DNA from: Budorcas taxicolor
Taxonomy: Eukaryota; Chordata; Mammalia; Artiodactyla; Bovidae
Assembly: GCF_023091745.1 (NCBI RefSeq)
Contig: NC_068910.1
Span: forward strand, 4,872,272-4,936,271
Direction: 5' to 3'
Length of the DNA stretch: 64,000 nucleotides
Positions within the stretch are counted from its first letter, which is position 1, and each line of letters starts with the position of its first letter. The position numbers were made by a program, and so were the translations under genes. Shown one piece after another: positions 43,270 through 54,727 of the stretch. The notes beneath the pieces were generated by a model. The model saw only the letters and a program-made list of their open reading frames with translations, was not told the DNA's origin and did no database searches.

Positions 43270-43674
43270 AACATACGTTCTTGTCTGTGTCCACTAGCAT
43301 TCTTTCAACTTGACTGACGTATAAGTTAGGTCTGATTTAGGTGCATGGCTCAAGGACTTCTGACAAATGTATGCACGTATGTAACCACCGATCAAGGCAT
43401 ACATGGTTTGCACCAGAAAGTTTCCTCATGCCTCTTTGCAGTCAGACCCTCCTAACCCCTAACCCAGGGAACCACTGACCACACCTCCACCATCAGAAAT
43501 CAGATGTGTCTTCTCCCGAATGTCCTATGGATGAAATCACACACGTGGTCTTTCCTGTCTGGTTTCTTTTTTCCACCCTCATGTTTTGGGGATTCATCTC
43601 ATGTATTAGTAGGTTGTTCCCTTTACTGCTAAGAACTAATCCATTGTGTCACAATTTGTTTACCTATTTACTTG

Positions 43675-43870
43675 GCTTCCCTGGTAGCTCACTTGATAAA
43701 GAATCCATCTGCAATGCAGAAGACCCTGGTTCGATTCCTGGGTCAGGAAGATGCACTGGAGAAGGGATAGGCTACCCACTCCAGTATTCCTGGGCTTCCC
43801 TTCTGGCTCAGTTGGTAAAGAATCCACCTGCAATGCAGGAGACCTGTGTTTGATCCCTGGGTTGGAAAGA
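43675..43870 (+). repeat. Bov-tA, doubled tRNA head, inside L1
   Basis: Two tRNA-derived heads in plus orientation ('ggcttccctggtagctcact' and 'ggcttcccttctggctcagtt'), joined by 'ctacccactccagtattcctg'; it stops in the second 'ccctgggttggaaagatca'. No Bov-A body follows. Confidence 0.9.
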
Positions 43871-44218
43871 TCATTCTGTACAGTTATAAACTTGGCTGTT
43901 GTATATGTGTGTGCCTTTGTGTGAAAACCTAAAGCATCACTGCCTAAGTATTCATCGTGTAGAATATTGGTAGATATTAGGCTTATGTGATAGGTCTGTC
44001 CAAATGAGGGTCCCTGTCAGGAGGGCAGAAGTAAGACCTAAACACAAAGGCAGCATCAGGATCAATTCTTCACAGACTCAGAGAGTAAGCCCCCAAGTTA
44101 ATATCATGAGAAGAAGAGCAAAAGATTAGTCCACAAAATCAAAGTAAATAAGCGAAATAAAGACACGACTCAAAATGGTGCACTTAATTTCAAATAAACA
44201 AAAGCAGAGATAATCAGA
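43871..44218. other. Filler between two Bov-tA pieces
   Basis: About 350 bp of A/T-rich sequence that is neither the host L1 nor a SINE I recognise. It lies between the truncated Bov-tA and a second partial copy of the same SINE. Confidence 0.5.
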
Positions 44219-44312
44219 TGGCTACCCACTCCAGTATTCCTGGGCTTCCCTCGTGGCTCAGCTGGTAAAGAATCCACCTGCAATGCAGGAGACCTGGGTT
44301 CGATCTGTGGGT
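44219..44312 (+). repeat. Partial Bov-tA, near-copy of 43770-43858
   Basis: Repeats the segment 'ctacccactccagtattcctg' through the second tRNA head ('caatgcaggagacctgggtt') with few differences from 43770-43858, then L1 sequence resumes. Confidence 0.88.
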
Positions 44313-44695
44313 AGATGAGGGACATTTGTTTCCAGCTTTTTTGCTATTATAAATAAAGCTGCTCTTTGTGTGCCAGTCTTTCAGTAACATTTCATTTCTC
44401 TTGGGCACATATCTAGCTGCAGAACTTCAGAGTTATGTGATAAGTAGATGTTTAAATTTTTAAATGTTTCTAAAAAGTGCCCAACAGTGTGTGAGAGGTC
44501 AAGTTGCTTTACGGTCTTTACAGACACTTGATACTCTTTTAGCCATTTTAGTGGAAATGAAGTGGTAACATTGTGCTGTTACTAACTTTTTAAAAAAGTT
44601 GGTGGGAAAATGCATATAACATAAACTTTTACCATCTTAACCATTTTAAGTACACAGTTCAGTGGCATTAAGTACAGTCACATTTTGTGTAACCC

Positions 44696-45288
44696 TTCAG
44701 TTCAGTCCAGTTCAGTTCAGTCGCTCAGTTGTGTCCGACTCTTTGCAACCCCATGAATCGCAGCACGCCAGGCCTCCCTGTCCATCACCAACTCCGGGAG
44801 CTCACTCAGACTCACGTCCATTGAGTCAGTGATGCCATCCAGCCATCTCATCCTCTGTCATTACCTTCTCCTCCTGCCCCTAATCCCTCCCAGCATCAGA
44901 TTCTTTTCCAATGAGTCAACACTTCACATGAGGTGGCCAAAGTACTGGAGTTTCAGCTTCAGCATCATTCCCTCCAAAGAAATCCCAGGGCTGATCACCT
45001 TCAGAAGGGACTGGTTGGATCTCCTTGCAGTCCAAGGGACTCTCAAGAGTCTTCTCCAACACTGCACTTCAAGAGCATCAATTCTTCAGTGCTCAGCTTT
45101 CTTCACAGTCCAACTCTCACATCCATACATGACCACTGGAAAAACCATAGCCTTGACTAGATGGACCTTTGTTGGCAAAGTAATGTCTCTGCTTTTGAAT
45201 ATGCTATCTAGGTTGGTCATAACTTCTCTTCCAAGGAGTAAGTGTCTTTTAATTGCATGGCTGCAGTCACCATCTGCAGTGATTACTG
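44696..45288 (-). mobile_element. BovB LINE 3' part inside L1
   Basis: Antisense from terminal 'ttcagttcagtccagttcag' to 'ctgcagtcaccatctgcagtg'. L1 text on either side (…gtacagtcacattttgtgtaa and gccatccatctctagaac) is contiguous in L1 order. RT C-terminal frame partly open. Confidence 0.94.
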
Positions 45289-45597
45289 CCATCCATCTCT
45301 AGAACTTTCATCTCATGCAACTGAAACTCTGCCCCCATTAAATCCTCCTCATTAATGTCTCCTCATCCCCCTTCCCCCAGCCCTGGGCAGCCACCAGTGT
45401 ACTCCCTGTCTTTGTGAACTTGGCTAGCGCTCTAGTACCTCGTATAGTGGAACTGTACAGTGTCAGTCCTTTGGTGGCTGACTTGTTTCACTTAGCATAA
45501 TGTCCTCGGGGTCTCTCCATGTTGTAGCATGTGTCAGAACTGCCTTCCTTTCGATTCTTTTGGGTAAGTATCCAGAAGGGGGATTACAGGATCTTAC

Positions 45598-45832
45598 GCA
45601 AATCCCATGGATGGAGGAGCCTGGAAGGCTGCAGTCCATGGGGTCGCTAAGAGTCGGACACGACGGAGCAACTTCACTTTCACTTTTTACTTTCATGCAT
45701 TGGAGAAGGAAATGGCAACCCACTCCAGTGTTCTTGCCTGGAGAATCCCAGGGACGGGGGAGCCTGGTGGGCTGCCGTCTCTGGGGTCACACAGAGTCGA
45801 ACACAACTGAGGCGACTTAGCAGCAGCAGTAG
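45598..45832 (+). repeat. BOV-A2 SINE inside L1
   Basis: 'aaatcccatggatggaggagc', linker 'ttcactttttactttcatgc', second unit 'gggacgggggagcctggtgg', tail 'gacttagcagcagcagtagc'. Confidence 0.94.
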
Positions 45833-45991
45833 CGGATTCACCACACCATCTCCCATAGAGGCGGCACCACATTATGTTTCCACTGTCGGTGCACAGAGTC
45901 CCCATTTGTCTACTAACACTTGTTGTTTCCTGTTTTCCTTTTTTTTTCTTCTTTTTTTTAAAAAACCAGTCATCCTAATAAGTGTGAGGTA

Positions 45992-47474
45992 CAGTTACAG
46001 TACAGTTCAGTCGCTCAGTTGTGTCCGACTCTTTGCGACCTCATGAATCGCAGCACGCCAGGCCTCCCTGTCCATCACCAACTCCCAGAGTTCACTCAGA
46101 CTCACGTCCATCGAGTCAGTGATGCCATCCAGCCATCTCATCCTCTGTCGTCCCCTTCTCCTCCTGCCCCCAATCCCTCCCAGCATCAGGGTCTTTTCCA
46201 ATGAGTCAGCTCTTCACATGAGGTGGCCAAAGTACTGGAGTTTCAGCTTTAGCATCATTCCCTCCAAAGAAATCCCAGGGTTGATCTCCTTTAGGATGGA
46301 CTGGTTGGATCTCCTTGCAGTCCAAGGGACTCTCAAGAGTCTTCTCCAACACCACAGCTCAAAAGCATCAATTCTTCGGCGCTCAGCCTTCTTCACAGTC
46401 CAACTCTCACATCCATACATGACCACTGGAAAAACCATAGCCTTGACTAAACGGACCTTAGTCGGCAAAGTAATGTCTCTGCTTTTCAATATACTATCTA
46501 GGCTGGTCATAACTTTTCTTCCAAGGAGTAAGCGTCTTTTAATTTCATGGCTGCAGTCACTATCCGCAGTGATTTTGGAGCCCAAAAAATAAAGTCTGAC
46601 ACTGTTTCCACTGTTTCCCCATCTATTTTCCATGGAGTGATGGGACCAGATGCCATGATCTTCGTTTTCTGAATGTTGAGCTTTAAGCCAACTTTTTCAC
46701 TCTCCTCTTTCACTTTCATCAAGAGGCTTTCCAGTTCCTCTTCACTTTCTGCCATAAGGGTGGTGTCATCTGCATATCTGATGTGATTGATATTTCTCCC
46801 GGCAGTCTTGATTCCAGCTTGTGTTTCTTCCAGTCCAGCGTTTCTCATGATGTACTCTGCATAGAAGTTAAATAAGCAGGGTGACAGTATACAGCCTTGA
46901 CGTACTCCTTTTCCTATTTGGAACCAGTCTGTTGTTCCATGTCCAGTTCTAACTGCTGCTTCCTGGCCTGCATACAGATTTCTCAAGAGGCAGGTTAGTT
47001 GGTCTGGTATTCCCATCTCTCTCAGAATTTTCCACAGTTTATTGTGATCCACATAGTCAAAGGCTTTGGCATAGTCAATAAAACAGGAATAGATGTTTTT
47101 CTGGAACTCTCTTGCTTTTTCAGGACCCAGCGGATGTTGGCAATTTGATCTCTGGTTCCTCTGCCTTTTCTAAAACCAGCTTGAACATCAGGGAGTTCAC
47201 GGTTAACGTATTGCTGAAGTCTGGCTTGGAGAATTTTGAGCATTACTTTACTAGCGTGTGAGATGAGTGCAATTGTGTGGTAGTTTGAGCATTCTTTGGC
47301 ATTGCCTTTCTTTGGGATTGGAATGAAAACTGACCTTTTCCAGTCCTGTGGCCACTGCTGAGTTTTCCAAATTTGCTGGCATATTGAGTGCAGCACTTTC
47401 ACAGCATCATCTTTCAGGATTTGAAACAGCTCAACTGGAATGCCATCACCTCCACTGGCTTTGTTCTAGCTTTT
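45992..47474 (-). mobile_element. BovB LINE, 1.48 kb, 5' truncated, with TSD, inside L1
   Basis: An exact 11-bp TSD AGTGTGAGGTA at 45981-45991 and 47475-47485 brackets it. L1 sequence runs straight across the site. Minus-strand RT frames are long: 47022-47402 (about 126 codons), 46507-47052 (181 codons, with RYADDTTL near 46770) and 46214-46633. Frameshifts separate them, so no intact polyprotein remains. The low number of stops suggests a fairly recent copy. Confidence 0.97.
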
Positions 47475-47625
47475 AGTGTGAGGTATAGCTCACTGTGATT
47501 TTGATTTACATTTTCTTAATGGTTAGCAACGTTGAGCGTTTTTTCCCATGCTTGTTGACCACTTCTATATCTTCTTTGGAGAAATATCTAGTCAGTCCCT
47601 TGGCTAGTTTTTAACATTGGGATGT

Positions 47626-48529
47626 TAGTTTTCTGTTGCTGTTGCCACTAGTTTTTCAACTGTCCTTCTCTTGGTGATGTCATTTCATTTTATAGATGAG
47701 GACACTTTAGTTCAGAGTGGCAAAGTGACCACCATGGTACTAGTCACAGGCATTGTTCTTATGCCATCAAACATAAAAATGAGCGATCGTTTGGATAATC
47801 ATTTGAAGACCAATTGAACATATACTAAGAGCAATAGAAGTGTGACACAGGCTGGGGATAGACTTTTACAAGTTCCTGGAGGGAGACAGATAAATAAGCA
47901 GGCAATGTTAGCACAATGTGATGAGCACCATGACTGGGGAAGAACATTCTGCTCTGACTACTTGGGAAACTGGAAAGAGTTTAGCAGAGCTGGAGGACTA
48001 AGCATAGGAATGGCTGGCAGTGAGGCTGGAAATGGAGATTGGTCACAGTTCCTAGTTGTAAACAACAGAATCCTCTCAAGCCTGTTTAAGCAGAAAGTAA
48101 ATTTGTAAAAGAATATTACAACATCCCCAAGAGGACCAGAGAATGGGGCTTCGAGGCCACAGAACCAGAAACACTGCCCAAACTACCTCCACGGGGCTTT
48201 CAGCAGAGACTCCACTGTCACCGCCCTGCTGATATAGTCACCGAAGCTCCCTGACTGTGGTGGTAGAGACACCCAGTGCCCACCAGTGCTGGCCCCCCAA
48301 GCCGCTTGCCTCTGCTCTCATTCTGGTCTTCACGATTCCCCAGAGTGCCGGCTTCCTCACCCCCCTCACTGGTGAATGAAACCTTGCATGGCTGTGTCTG
48401 ATGGACAGAACCTGAGCTCCCCAGATGCAAGTCGGGAAAATAAGCGTTTCTGGCTTCTGTCTTCGTTAGGCAGGACTCTAAAGGAGGGGAAACTCCCCAG
48501 TCATAGACAGGGTTTAAAAAGCAGTGGGC
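47626..48529. other. Mostly unassigned; MIR fragment at left
   Basis: 47670-47765 has antisense MIR text ('cattttatagatgaggacac', 'ggcaaagtgacc'). The rest shows no recognised repeat; the 88- and 111-codon frames are unsupported. Confidence 0.45.
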
Positions 48530-49310
48530 AGGTTCACACAGACCCTTGTACAAGAATGTTCACAGCAACTTTATTTGTAACAACCAATAACTGGAGAGAG
48601 TCCAGATGTCCTTCAGCAGGTGTTTAATGGGTAAACAAAGTCTGGTCGGTCTGGTCCATGGAGTATTCCTCAGCAGTGAGAGGAACGGGCTATTAATACA
48701 CACAGCAGCCGGGATGAGTCTCCAGGGAATGACGCCGAGTGAAAGAAGCCAGTCCCCGCAGGCTGCACACTGGGCAACTCCATTGATATGACATTTTTAA
48801 TCTGTATTTATTTGGCTGCACCAGGTCTGAGTTGCAGCAGTCAGGATTCTCAATCTTGGGCCCCCTGCTTTGGGAGAGTGGCATCTTAGCCACTAGATCG
48901 CCAGGGATGTCCTGATGTAACATTTTGAAAGAGAAAATCTTAGAAAGCAGATTGGTGATTGCCGGGTGTCAGGTATGTGAAAAGGGCTCAGTGGGAGTGA
49001 GATGGCGTTGGTTATAATGATGGATAGGCTGGTCTGTATCTTGACTGTGGAGGTGTATACATGGACTCACGGACACAGCTGAGTGACTTCACTCGCCCAC
49101 TCACACACCCATGAGTGCGAGGGGAACTGTAACTCTGGGGAGATGGGTGTGTTGTGTCCATGCTAGAACCCCGGTTCCGTTACTGCGCTGTATTTCATAA
49201 ATGTGTTGGCGTTGGAGGGAACTGGGCAGAGGCTCATTCTCTGTGTATCATTTATTACAGCTACATGTAACTTACAATTATCACTATAAAAACATTAAGA
49301 AAAAAATTAG
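48530..49310 (+). mobile_element. L1M 3' part, split by CHR SINE
   Basis: Plus-strand L1 3' text: 'acaagaatgttcacagcaac', 'gtccagatgtccttcagcagg', 'cgagtgaaagaagccagtcc', and after the SINE 'agattggtgattgccgggtg', 'gtatcatttattacagctac'. Old and frame-broken. Confidence 0.8.
48795..48912 (-). repeat. CHR-type SINE, short, inside L1
   Basis: Antisense CHR piece: 'tttatttggctgcaccaggtc' to 'ccactagatcgccagggatg'. Similar flanks GATATGACATTT and GATGTAACATTT probably are the TSD. Confidence 0.72.
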
Positions 49311-50061
49311 CAGTGGGAAGCCAGAACACACTAGGCGTCTGGGGGTTTATTTTAAGAGCAGCGGGGAACTATTGAGGAATTGTAAGCATCAGTGACATGT
49401 CTTCCTTTAGCACCTATTTTCTATCCAATGGTAAGATAATGTCCTGGTTTAAGTTACAACTGTGACAGTTTACTTTAAAATAAAATTTAAAAGATCTGAA
49501 AAAAAGACAAAAAAAAAACCACCTTGATGTGGTTTCCCAGAGTCTCCAAGAAGGCAATTTTAGGCTCAATATGTGAACTGTGATTCCTCATCCAGAAAAA
49601 AATAATAAGAAATCATTTTCTCATTCATTCCACAAGCATTTCTTAAGCACGTCCTATGGGTCAGGCACTGAGCCAGGCCCTTCAGATTCTGTGATGAGTA
49701 AGACAACCCTGCCTTTGTCAGACTGCACTGTTAGACCCTGGGGGGGAAAAAAACAATGGCTCAAATAAGAAATGGACTTATGTGAAAATCATGTAACCTG
49801 AAAGCTGGGGACAAAGGTCCAGAGAGGGCGCAGTGGCCTCACAGCGTCACTCGCGTCCCAAACTCCTACTGTCTTTCCGCTCCGCCGTCCTTGGCAGGCG
49901 GTCTCCAGGAAGGACGAGGAGCTGAATCAGCAAGCGCCTCAGTTCCCCCCCGAATGCTCCCCCAACCCCAGGGCTGCACCCAGAAGCTTCTGTTCCTGTC
50001 TCGCTGACCCCTCCCATCCCGAAGGGAGCTGGGAATGAGGCTGACGAGGAGAATGGATGCC
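49311..50061. other. Unassigned; L2-like patch 49610-49800
   Basis: 'tcattcattccacaagcatttc', 'ctatgggtcaggcactgagcc' and 'tctgtgatgagtaagacaacc' at 49620-49710 are L2/MIR-age repeat text. The remainder is unassigned. Confidence 0.45.
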
Positions 50062-51945
50062 GTTGCTGTTGTTCAGTCCCTCAGGTGTGTCCGACTCTGT
50101 GACCCCATGGACTGCAGCACCCCAGGCCTCCCTGCCCTTCACCATCTCCCGGAGCTTGCTCAGACTCATGTCCGAGTCGGTGATGCCATCCAACCATCTC
50201 ATCCTCTGTCATCCCCTTCTCCTCTTTCCGTCAATCTTTCCCAGCATCAGGGTCTTTTCTAATGAGCTGGCTCTTTTAATCAAGTGGCCCAAGTATTGGA
50301 GCTTCAGCTTCAGCCTCAGTCCTTCCAATGAATATTCAGGACTGATTTCCTTTAGGATTAACTGGTTTGATCTCCAAGGGTGTCCAAGGGACTCTCAAGA
50401 GTCTTCTCCAACATCAAAGTTCAAAAAGCATCTATACTTCAGCACTCAGCCTTCTGTATGGTCCATACATGACTACTGGAAAAAACATAGCTTTGACTCT
50501 ATGGACCATTGTTGGGAAAGTAATGTCTCTACTTTTTAATATACTGTCTTATGTTTGTTACAGTGCTTTTTTTTTTTTTTTTCCAAACAGCAAGTGTCTT
50601 TTAATTTCATGGCTGCAGTCACCATCTGCAGTTATTTTGGAGCCCCCCAGAATAAAGTCTCTCACTGTTTCCCCATCTATTTGCTAAGAAGTTGTGGGGC
50701 TGGATGCCATGATCGTAGCATGTTGAACGTTGAGCTTTGAGCCAGTTTTTTCACTCTCCTCTTCCACCTTCATCAAGAGTCTCTTTAGTTCCTCTTCACT
50801 TTCTGCCATAAGGATGGTATCATCTGCGTATCTGAGGTTATTGATATTTCTCCCAGCAATCTAGATTTCAGGCTGTGATTCATCCACCCCAGCATTTCTT
50901 ATGATATACTCTGCATAAAAGTTAAGTAAGCAGGGTGACAATATAAAGCCTTGATGTATTCCTTTCCCAATTTGGAACCACTCCTTTATTTCATGTCTGG
51001 TTCTAACTGTGGCTTCTTGACCTGCATACAGGTTTCTCGGGAGGCAAATAAGGTGATCTGGCATTCCCATCTCTTTCAGAATTTTCCACAGTGTGTTGTG
51101 ATCCACACAGTCAATGGCTTTAGCGTAGTCAATGAAGCAGAAGTAGAAGTTCTTCTGGAACTCTCTTGCTTTTTCTATGATCCATTGGCAATTTGATCTC
51201 TAGTTCCTCTGCCTTTTCTAAATCCAGCTTGAACATCGGAAGTTCTCGATTCACGTACTGTTGAAGCCTCACTTGGAGAATTTTCAACATTACTTTGCTA
51301 GCATGTGAGATGAGTACAATTGTGTGGTAGTTTGAATATTCTTTGGCATTGCCCTTCTTTGGGATCAGAAAGGAAACTGACCTTTTCCAGTCCTGCGGCC
51401 TCTGCTGAGTTTTCCAAATTTGCTGGCATATAGAGTGCAGCACTTTAACAGCATCATCTTTTAGGATTTGAAATAGCTCAGCTGGAATTCCATCACCTGT
51501 GCTAGCTTTGTCCGTAGTGACGCTTCCTAAGGCCCACTTGACTTTGGACTCCAGGATTTCTGGCTCTAGGTGAGTGATCACACTATTGTGGTTATCTGGG
51601 TCATGAAGATCTTTTTTGTACAGTTTTTCTGTGTGTTCTTGCCACCTCTTCTTAATATCTTCTGTTTCTGTTAGGCCCATACTGTTTCTGTCTTTTATTG
51701 TGCCCATCTTTACATGAAATGTTCCCTTGATATCTCTAATTTTCTTGAAGAGATCTCTAGTCTTTCCCATTCTATTGTTTTCCTCTATTTCTTTGCAAAG
51801 ACTCAGGAAGTCTCTCTCTCTCTCCTCGCTGTTCTCTGGAACTCTGCGTTCAGATGGGTATATCTTTTCTTTTCTCCTTTGCCTTTTGCTTCTCTTCTTT
51901 TCTCAGCTATTTGTAAGGCCTCCTCAGACAACCATATTGAGTGAC
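50062..51945 (-). mobile_element. BovB LINE, 1.9 kb, antisense
   Basis: Starts at the 3' end ('tgttgttcagtccctcaggtg') and reaches text upstream of the RT domain ('cctcctcagacaaccatattg'). RT core near 50810-50830 (antisense of YADDT). A 213-codon minus-strand frame at 51129-51770 covers the linker to RT palm start. An interior T-run (about 50563-50582) sits where other copies read 'ttccaaggagtaag', so this copy has suffered a slippage expansion. No clear TSD. Confidence 0.94.
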
Positions 51946-52054
51946 AACTAACTGGTGTCATCTGCCCATGTGTGTGATGGACATATGACACACGGCCTGC
52001 AGAGCTGCAAATCCAGCCTTGAGGCAATTAGGGAAGATGTCACAGAGAAGGAGG

Positions 52055-52300
52055 TCTTTTTTTTTTTTTTGCCAAAAAAATATTTATATGTTTATTTGGC
52101 CACATGAGGACCTTTAGCTGTGGGACCTTCAGTCTTCAGTACAACATCAGGATCCTTAGTTGAGGCTTGAGGGGCTTTTAGTTGCGGTATGTGAACTCTT
52201 GGTTGTGGCATATGGAATCTAGTTCCCTGAGCAGGGATTGAACCTGGACCCCTGCACTGGAAGCAGAAGTCTTAGCCGCTGGATCACTAGGGACGTCCCA
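52055..52300 (-). repeat. CHR-type SINE
   Basis: T14 tail, 'tttatttggccacatgaggac', 'cttgaggggcttttagttgc', 'gggattgaacctggacccctg', 'cgctggatcactagggacgtc'. Antisense. Confidence 0.88.
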
Positions 52301-52515
52301 GAAAGAGACCTTTTGAAGACATGCTCATCGAGGGACCTGCATTGCAGGTACCAAGCATGGGAAAAGCAGCTGTTGTGCGTAAGACAGAAAGGAAAAGCTA
52401 GTGATGTTGGAGCATAAGAGTGTTTTAGGAGGGTTGGGAGAAAAGGCTAGAAAAATGGGCTGAGACCAGAACAGGAAAAGCCTTGAATGTCACGATAAGA
52501 AGTCTGGACTTGGTC
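52301..52515. repeat. L2-like fragment
   Basis: 'gaccagaacaggaaaagccttg' and 'gataagaagtctggacttggt' follow the L2 3' internal pattern. Confidence 0.45.
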
Positions 52516-52635
52516 CTCTAAAGCAGTAGTTATCATCTGGGGGTCTTGTTAAAACACAGATGGCTAGGCCCCACCACCAGACTTCCTGACTGAGTCTGTC
52601 TGGGATGGGGCCTGACAATTTGAGTTTCTTCCTGC
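52516..52635 (+). repeat. MER5A-like hAT-Charlie MITE
   Basis: 'tcttgttaaaacacagatgg', 'ctaggccccaccaccagactt', 'ctgactgagtctgtctgggat', 'acaatttgagtttctt' match MER5A in order. Confidence 0.82.
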
Positions 52636-52789
52636 TGATGAGGGGACCCCATGTGGAGAGACACAGGTGTCAGGAATAGGACAGAAGTTTTCAAGCAGGG
52701 GAATCATACGATCAGTTTTCTCTAGAAGGCTCTTCAGTGGAACTAACCCAGGGACCGAGTGACTTCCTGCAGTGTCAGATACAGCAGCT

Positions 52790-52935
52790 CCCTGGGTCAG
52801 GAAGATTCCCTGGAGAAGGCGATGGCAACCCACTGCAACAGTCTTGCCTGGGAAATCCCATGGACAGAGGAGCCTGGCAAGCTACAGCTCATGGGGTCAC
52901 AAAAGAGTCAGACATGACTTAGTGCCCAGATCACC
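52790..52935 (+). repeat. Bov-tA SINE, head missing
   Basis: 'gctccctgggtcaggaagatt', 'ggagaaggcgatggcaaccc', 'tggacagaggagcctggcaag', then a CAC-rich tail. Confidence 0.92.
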
Positions 52936-53385
52936 ACCACCACCATATTTTAGTGACAGGAGAACAAAGACATCGCAAGTCAACTCTGAGAGTCCAGGGG
53001 AATTTTCGTCCATCAGTGGGGGTCCACAGATGACTTAAGACTGGGCCAGGATTCTGGGCTAGAGTCAGCAGAAAACGTCTCTGGTCAATATAAGCAGAAA
53101 CAGAGCTTAACGGGCAGATCTTTGTGGCCAAAGAAGAGATGGGAGGCTAGAAATTCAGAGTCAGAATGTGGTCAGGAGCTTGGGAGGGGTAGAAACCCTG
53201 GTTTTCCTGGCACTGCACTCACCGCTTCAGCGCAGGCGCTCATCCCAGGACTCTCGACACGGCTGCCACCAGCCTTCACATCACTCTCCCAGGAGTGAGG
53301 ATCCCAGGCAGGAACACTGCTCGTTCCCCCACCTCCTGGCTGCCAGGGAGGGGTCATATGGCTCCCTTTGGCTTCTGTAGACCCA
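52936..53385. other. Unassigned
   Basis: No recognised element. The 197-codon minus-strand frame at 53172-53765 crosses the neighbouring Bov-tA and is not a gene. Confidence 0.4.
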
Positions 53386-53397
53386 GCCAATGGAGAA

Positions 53398-53683
53398 AAA
53401 AAAAGTAAAAAGTGAAAGTCACTCAGTCGTGTCCTACTCTTTGTGACCCCAAGGATTCTCCAAGCCAGAATAGTGAAGTGGGTAGCCTTTCCCTTCTCCA
53501 GGGGATCTTTCCAACCCAGGGATAGAACCCAGGTCTTCCGCATTGTGGGCGGATTCTTTACCAGCTGAGCCACCAGGGAAACCCAAGAATACTGGAGTGG
53601 GTAGCCTATCCCTTCTCCAGCGGATCTTCCCGACCCAGGAATTGAACCAGGGACTCCTGCATTGCAGGTGGATTCTCTTTCAT
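53398..53683 (-). repeat. Bov-tA SINE with doubled tRNA head and TSD
   Basis: Exact TSD GCCAATGGAGAA at 53386-53397 and 53684-53695. Bov-A part, then tRNA head ('cagctgagccaccagggaaac'), junction 'caagaatactggagtgggtag', second head ('gaattgaaccagggactcctg'). Same layout as 33988-34265. Confidence 0.97.
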
Positions 53684-53695
53684 GCCAATGGAGAA

Positions 53696-54727
53696 TCTCC
53701 CCCAAATAAGATCCATCTCCAGTTGCTGGGGAGCCAAAACCCACGCAGTACCCATACTTCCCCACAGACCAGAGGACATGGGCCCAGGTCTAGGATGTCT
53801 GCATTAAACAGGACAACCTCAGGGGCATCAGCTAGAAAGCCCTGCCCACACGTTTGCAGTTACTGCCAGCAGGGTCCATCCGGCGAGGTCCCACTGTGAT
53901 CAAGAGCAGAGATAAAACACCCAGCCTCCACCGTGGCTATTTCCGTTTCATGGCCTCACTGCAGTGGGCAGATCAGGAGGGAACCATGCACGGTAATTGA
54001 ACAGAGAAACCGTGTCTTCCTGGAGGGAAAAAAATTTTATTATTATTTTTTTCATTTAAACCAGTTTTTTCTGATGTTTATAGAAACAAGCCAATAGAAG
54101 GTCTCTGGCTCAGATTTTGGAGCTGAAACTCAGAAAACATCGTGTTTATCATGGAAGCACTTTTCTGTTCCAGTCCTCCCGGGCTGATCACACAACTGGT
54201 TTTGCTGAGAGCAGGAGCTCTGGGCAGTGTTTGTCTGGGTCCCTGGAGGCGCTGGCTTCAAACGCTCCCCCGCAGCGCTTCACATGTGGCTGCAATTAGC
54301 TGTGCAGCAGAGCTCCTGCAGGAGGAGAAACTGTAGGTCCTGTGTTTCGCAGCAGGAAGCTGTGACCCTTTCTCATTTTGGTTGCAAATCCTCCACTTTG
54401 AAGGTGTTTCATTTGGGGAACTGCACAGGAAGTCCTTGATTGTATGTTACTCTCTTGGCAAAGACTTCTGCTCCCAGAAATAGGAGTGCTTTTGTCCTTC
54501 CTTCTCCAGTTACCTGAAGGTGTTGTGGGGCGGGCGGTGGGGAACCTATGTTTTGGCTACTGCTTGACCTGCCCCCCGTCCCCCGTCCACCTCTCTGACC
54601 TCATCTCCACTAGTCTTCCCCTCCTACCCCACACCGGCCTCCTGGCTGGGGTTGGAACGCACAAGGCAACCTTTCGCCTCTGAGTCTTTGTACTTGCTTG
54701 GTCTTTCCCTGGCACATCCTTTCCTCG
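53696..54727. other. Unassigned, about 1 kb
   Basis: No repeat recognised. AT-rich near 54020-54070, GC-rich after 54200. Short frames on the plus strand have no family. Confidence 0.4.

Larger units (their letters stand above)
43270..47625 (-). mobile_element. Old L1 (L1ME/L1MC-like), antisense, with nested insertions
   Basis: Pieces of one antisense L1 3' end in consistent order: 43270-43674 ('cacacgtggtctttcctgtct'), 44313-44695 ('gctattataaataaagctgct', 'aagtacacagttcagtggca'), 45289-45597 ('cttagcataatgtcctcggg', 'ccatgttgtagcatgtgtcag'), 45833-45991 ('aggcggcaccacattatg') and 47475-47625 ('gctcactgtgattttgattt'). The gaps are filled by Bov-tA, BovB, BOV-A2 and BovB, listed separately. 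All frames broken. Confidence 0.85.

Noticed and set aside
51129..51770. BovB reverse-transcriptase frames as host genes (also 59941-60555, 46507-47052, 21099-21653)
   Set aside because: These are 5'-truncated, frame-broken transposon copies with TSDs or L1 flanks, not domesticated genes.
53172..53765. 197-codon minus-strand ORF
   Set aside because: It crosses the doubled-head Bov-tA and its flanks; the reading is SINE sequence.
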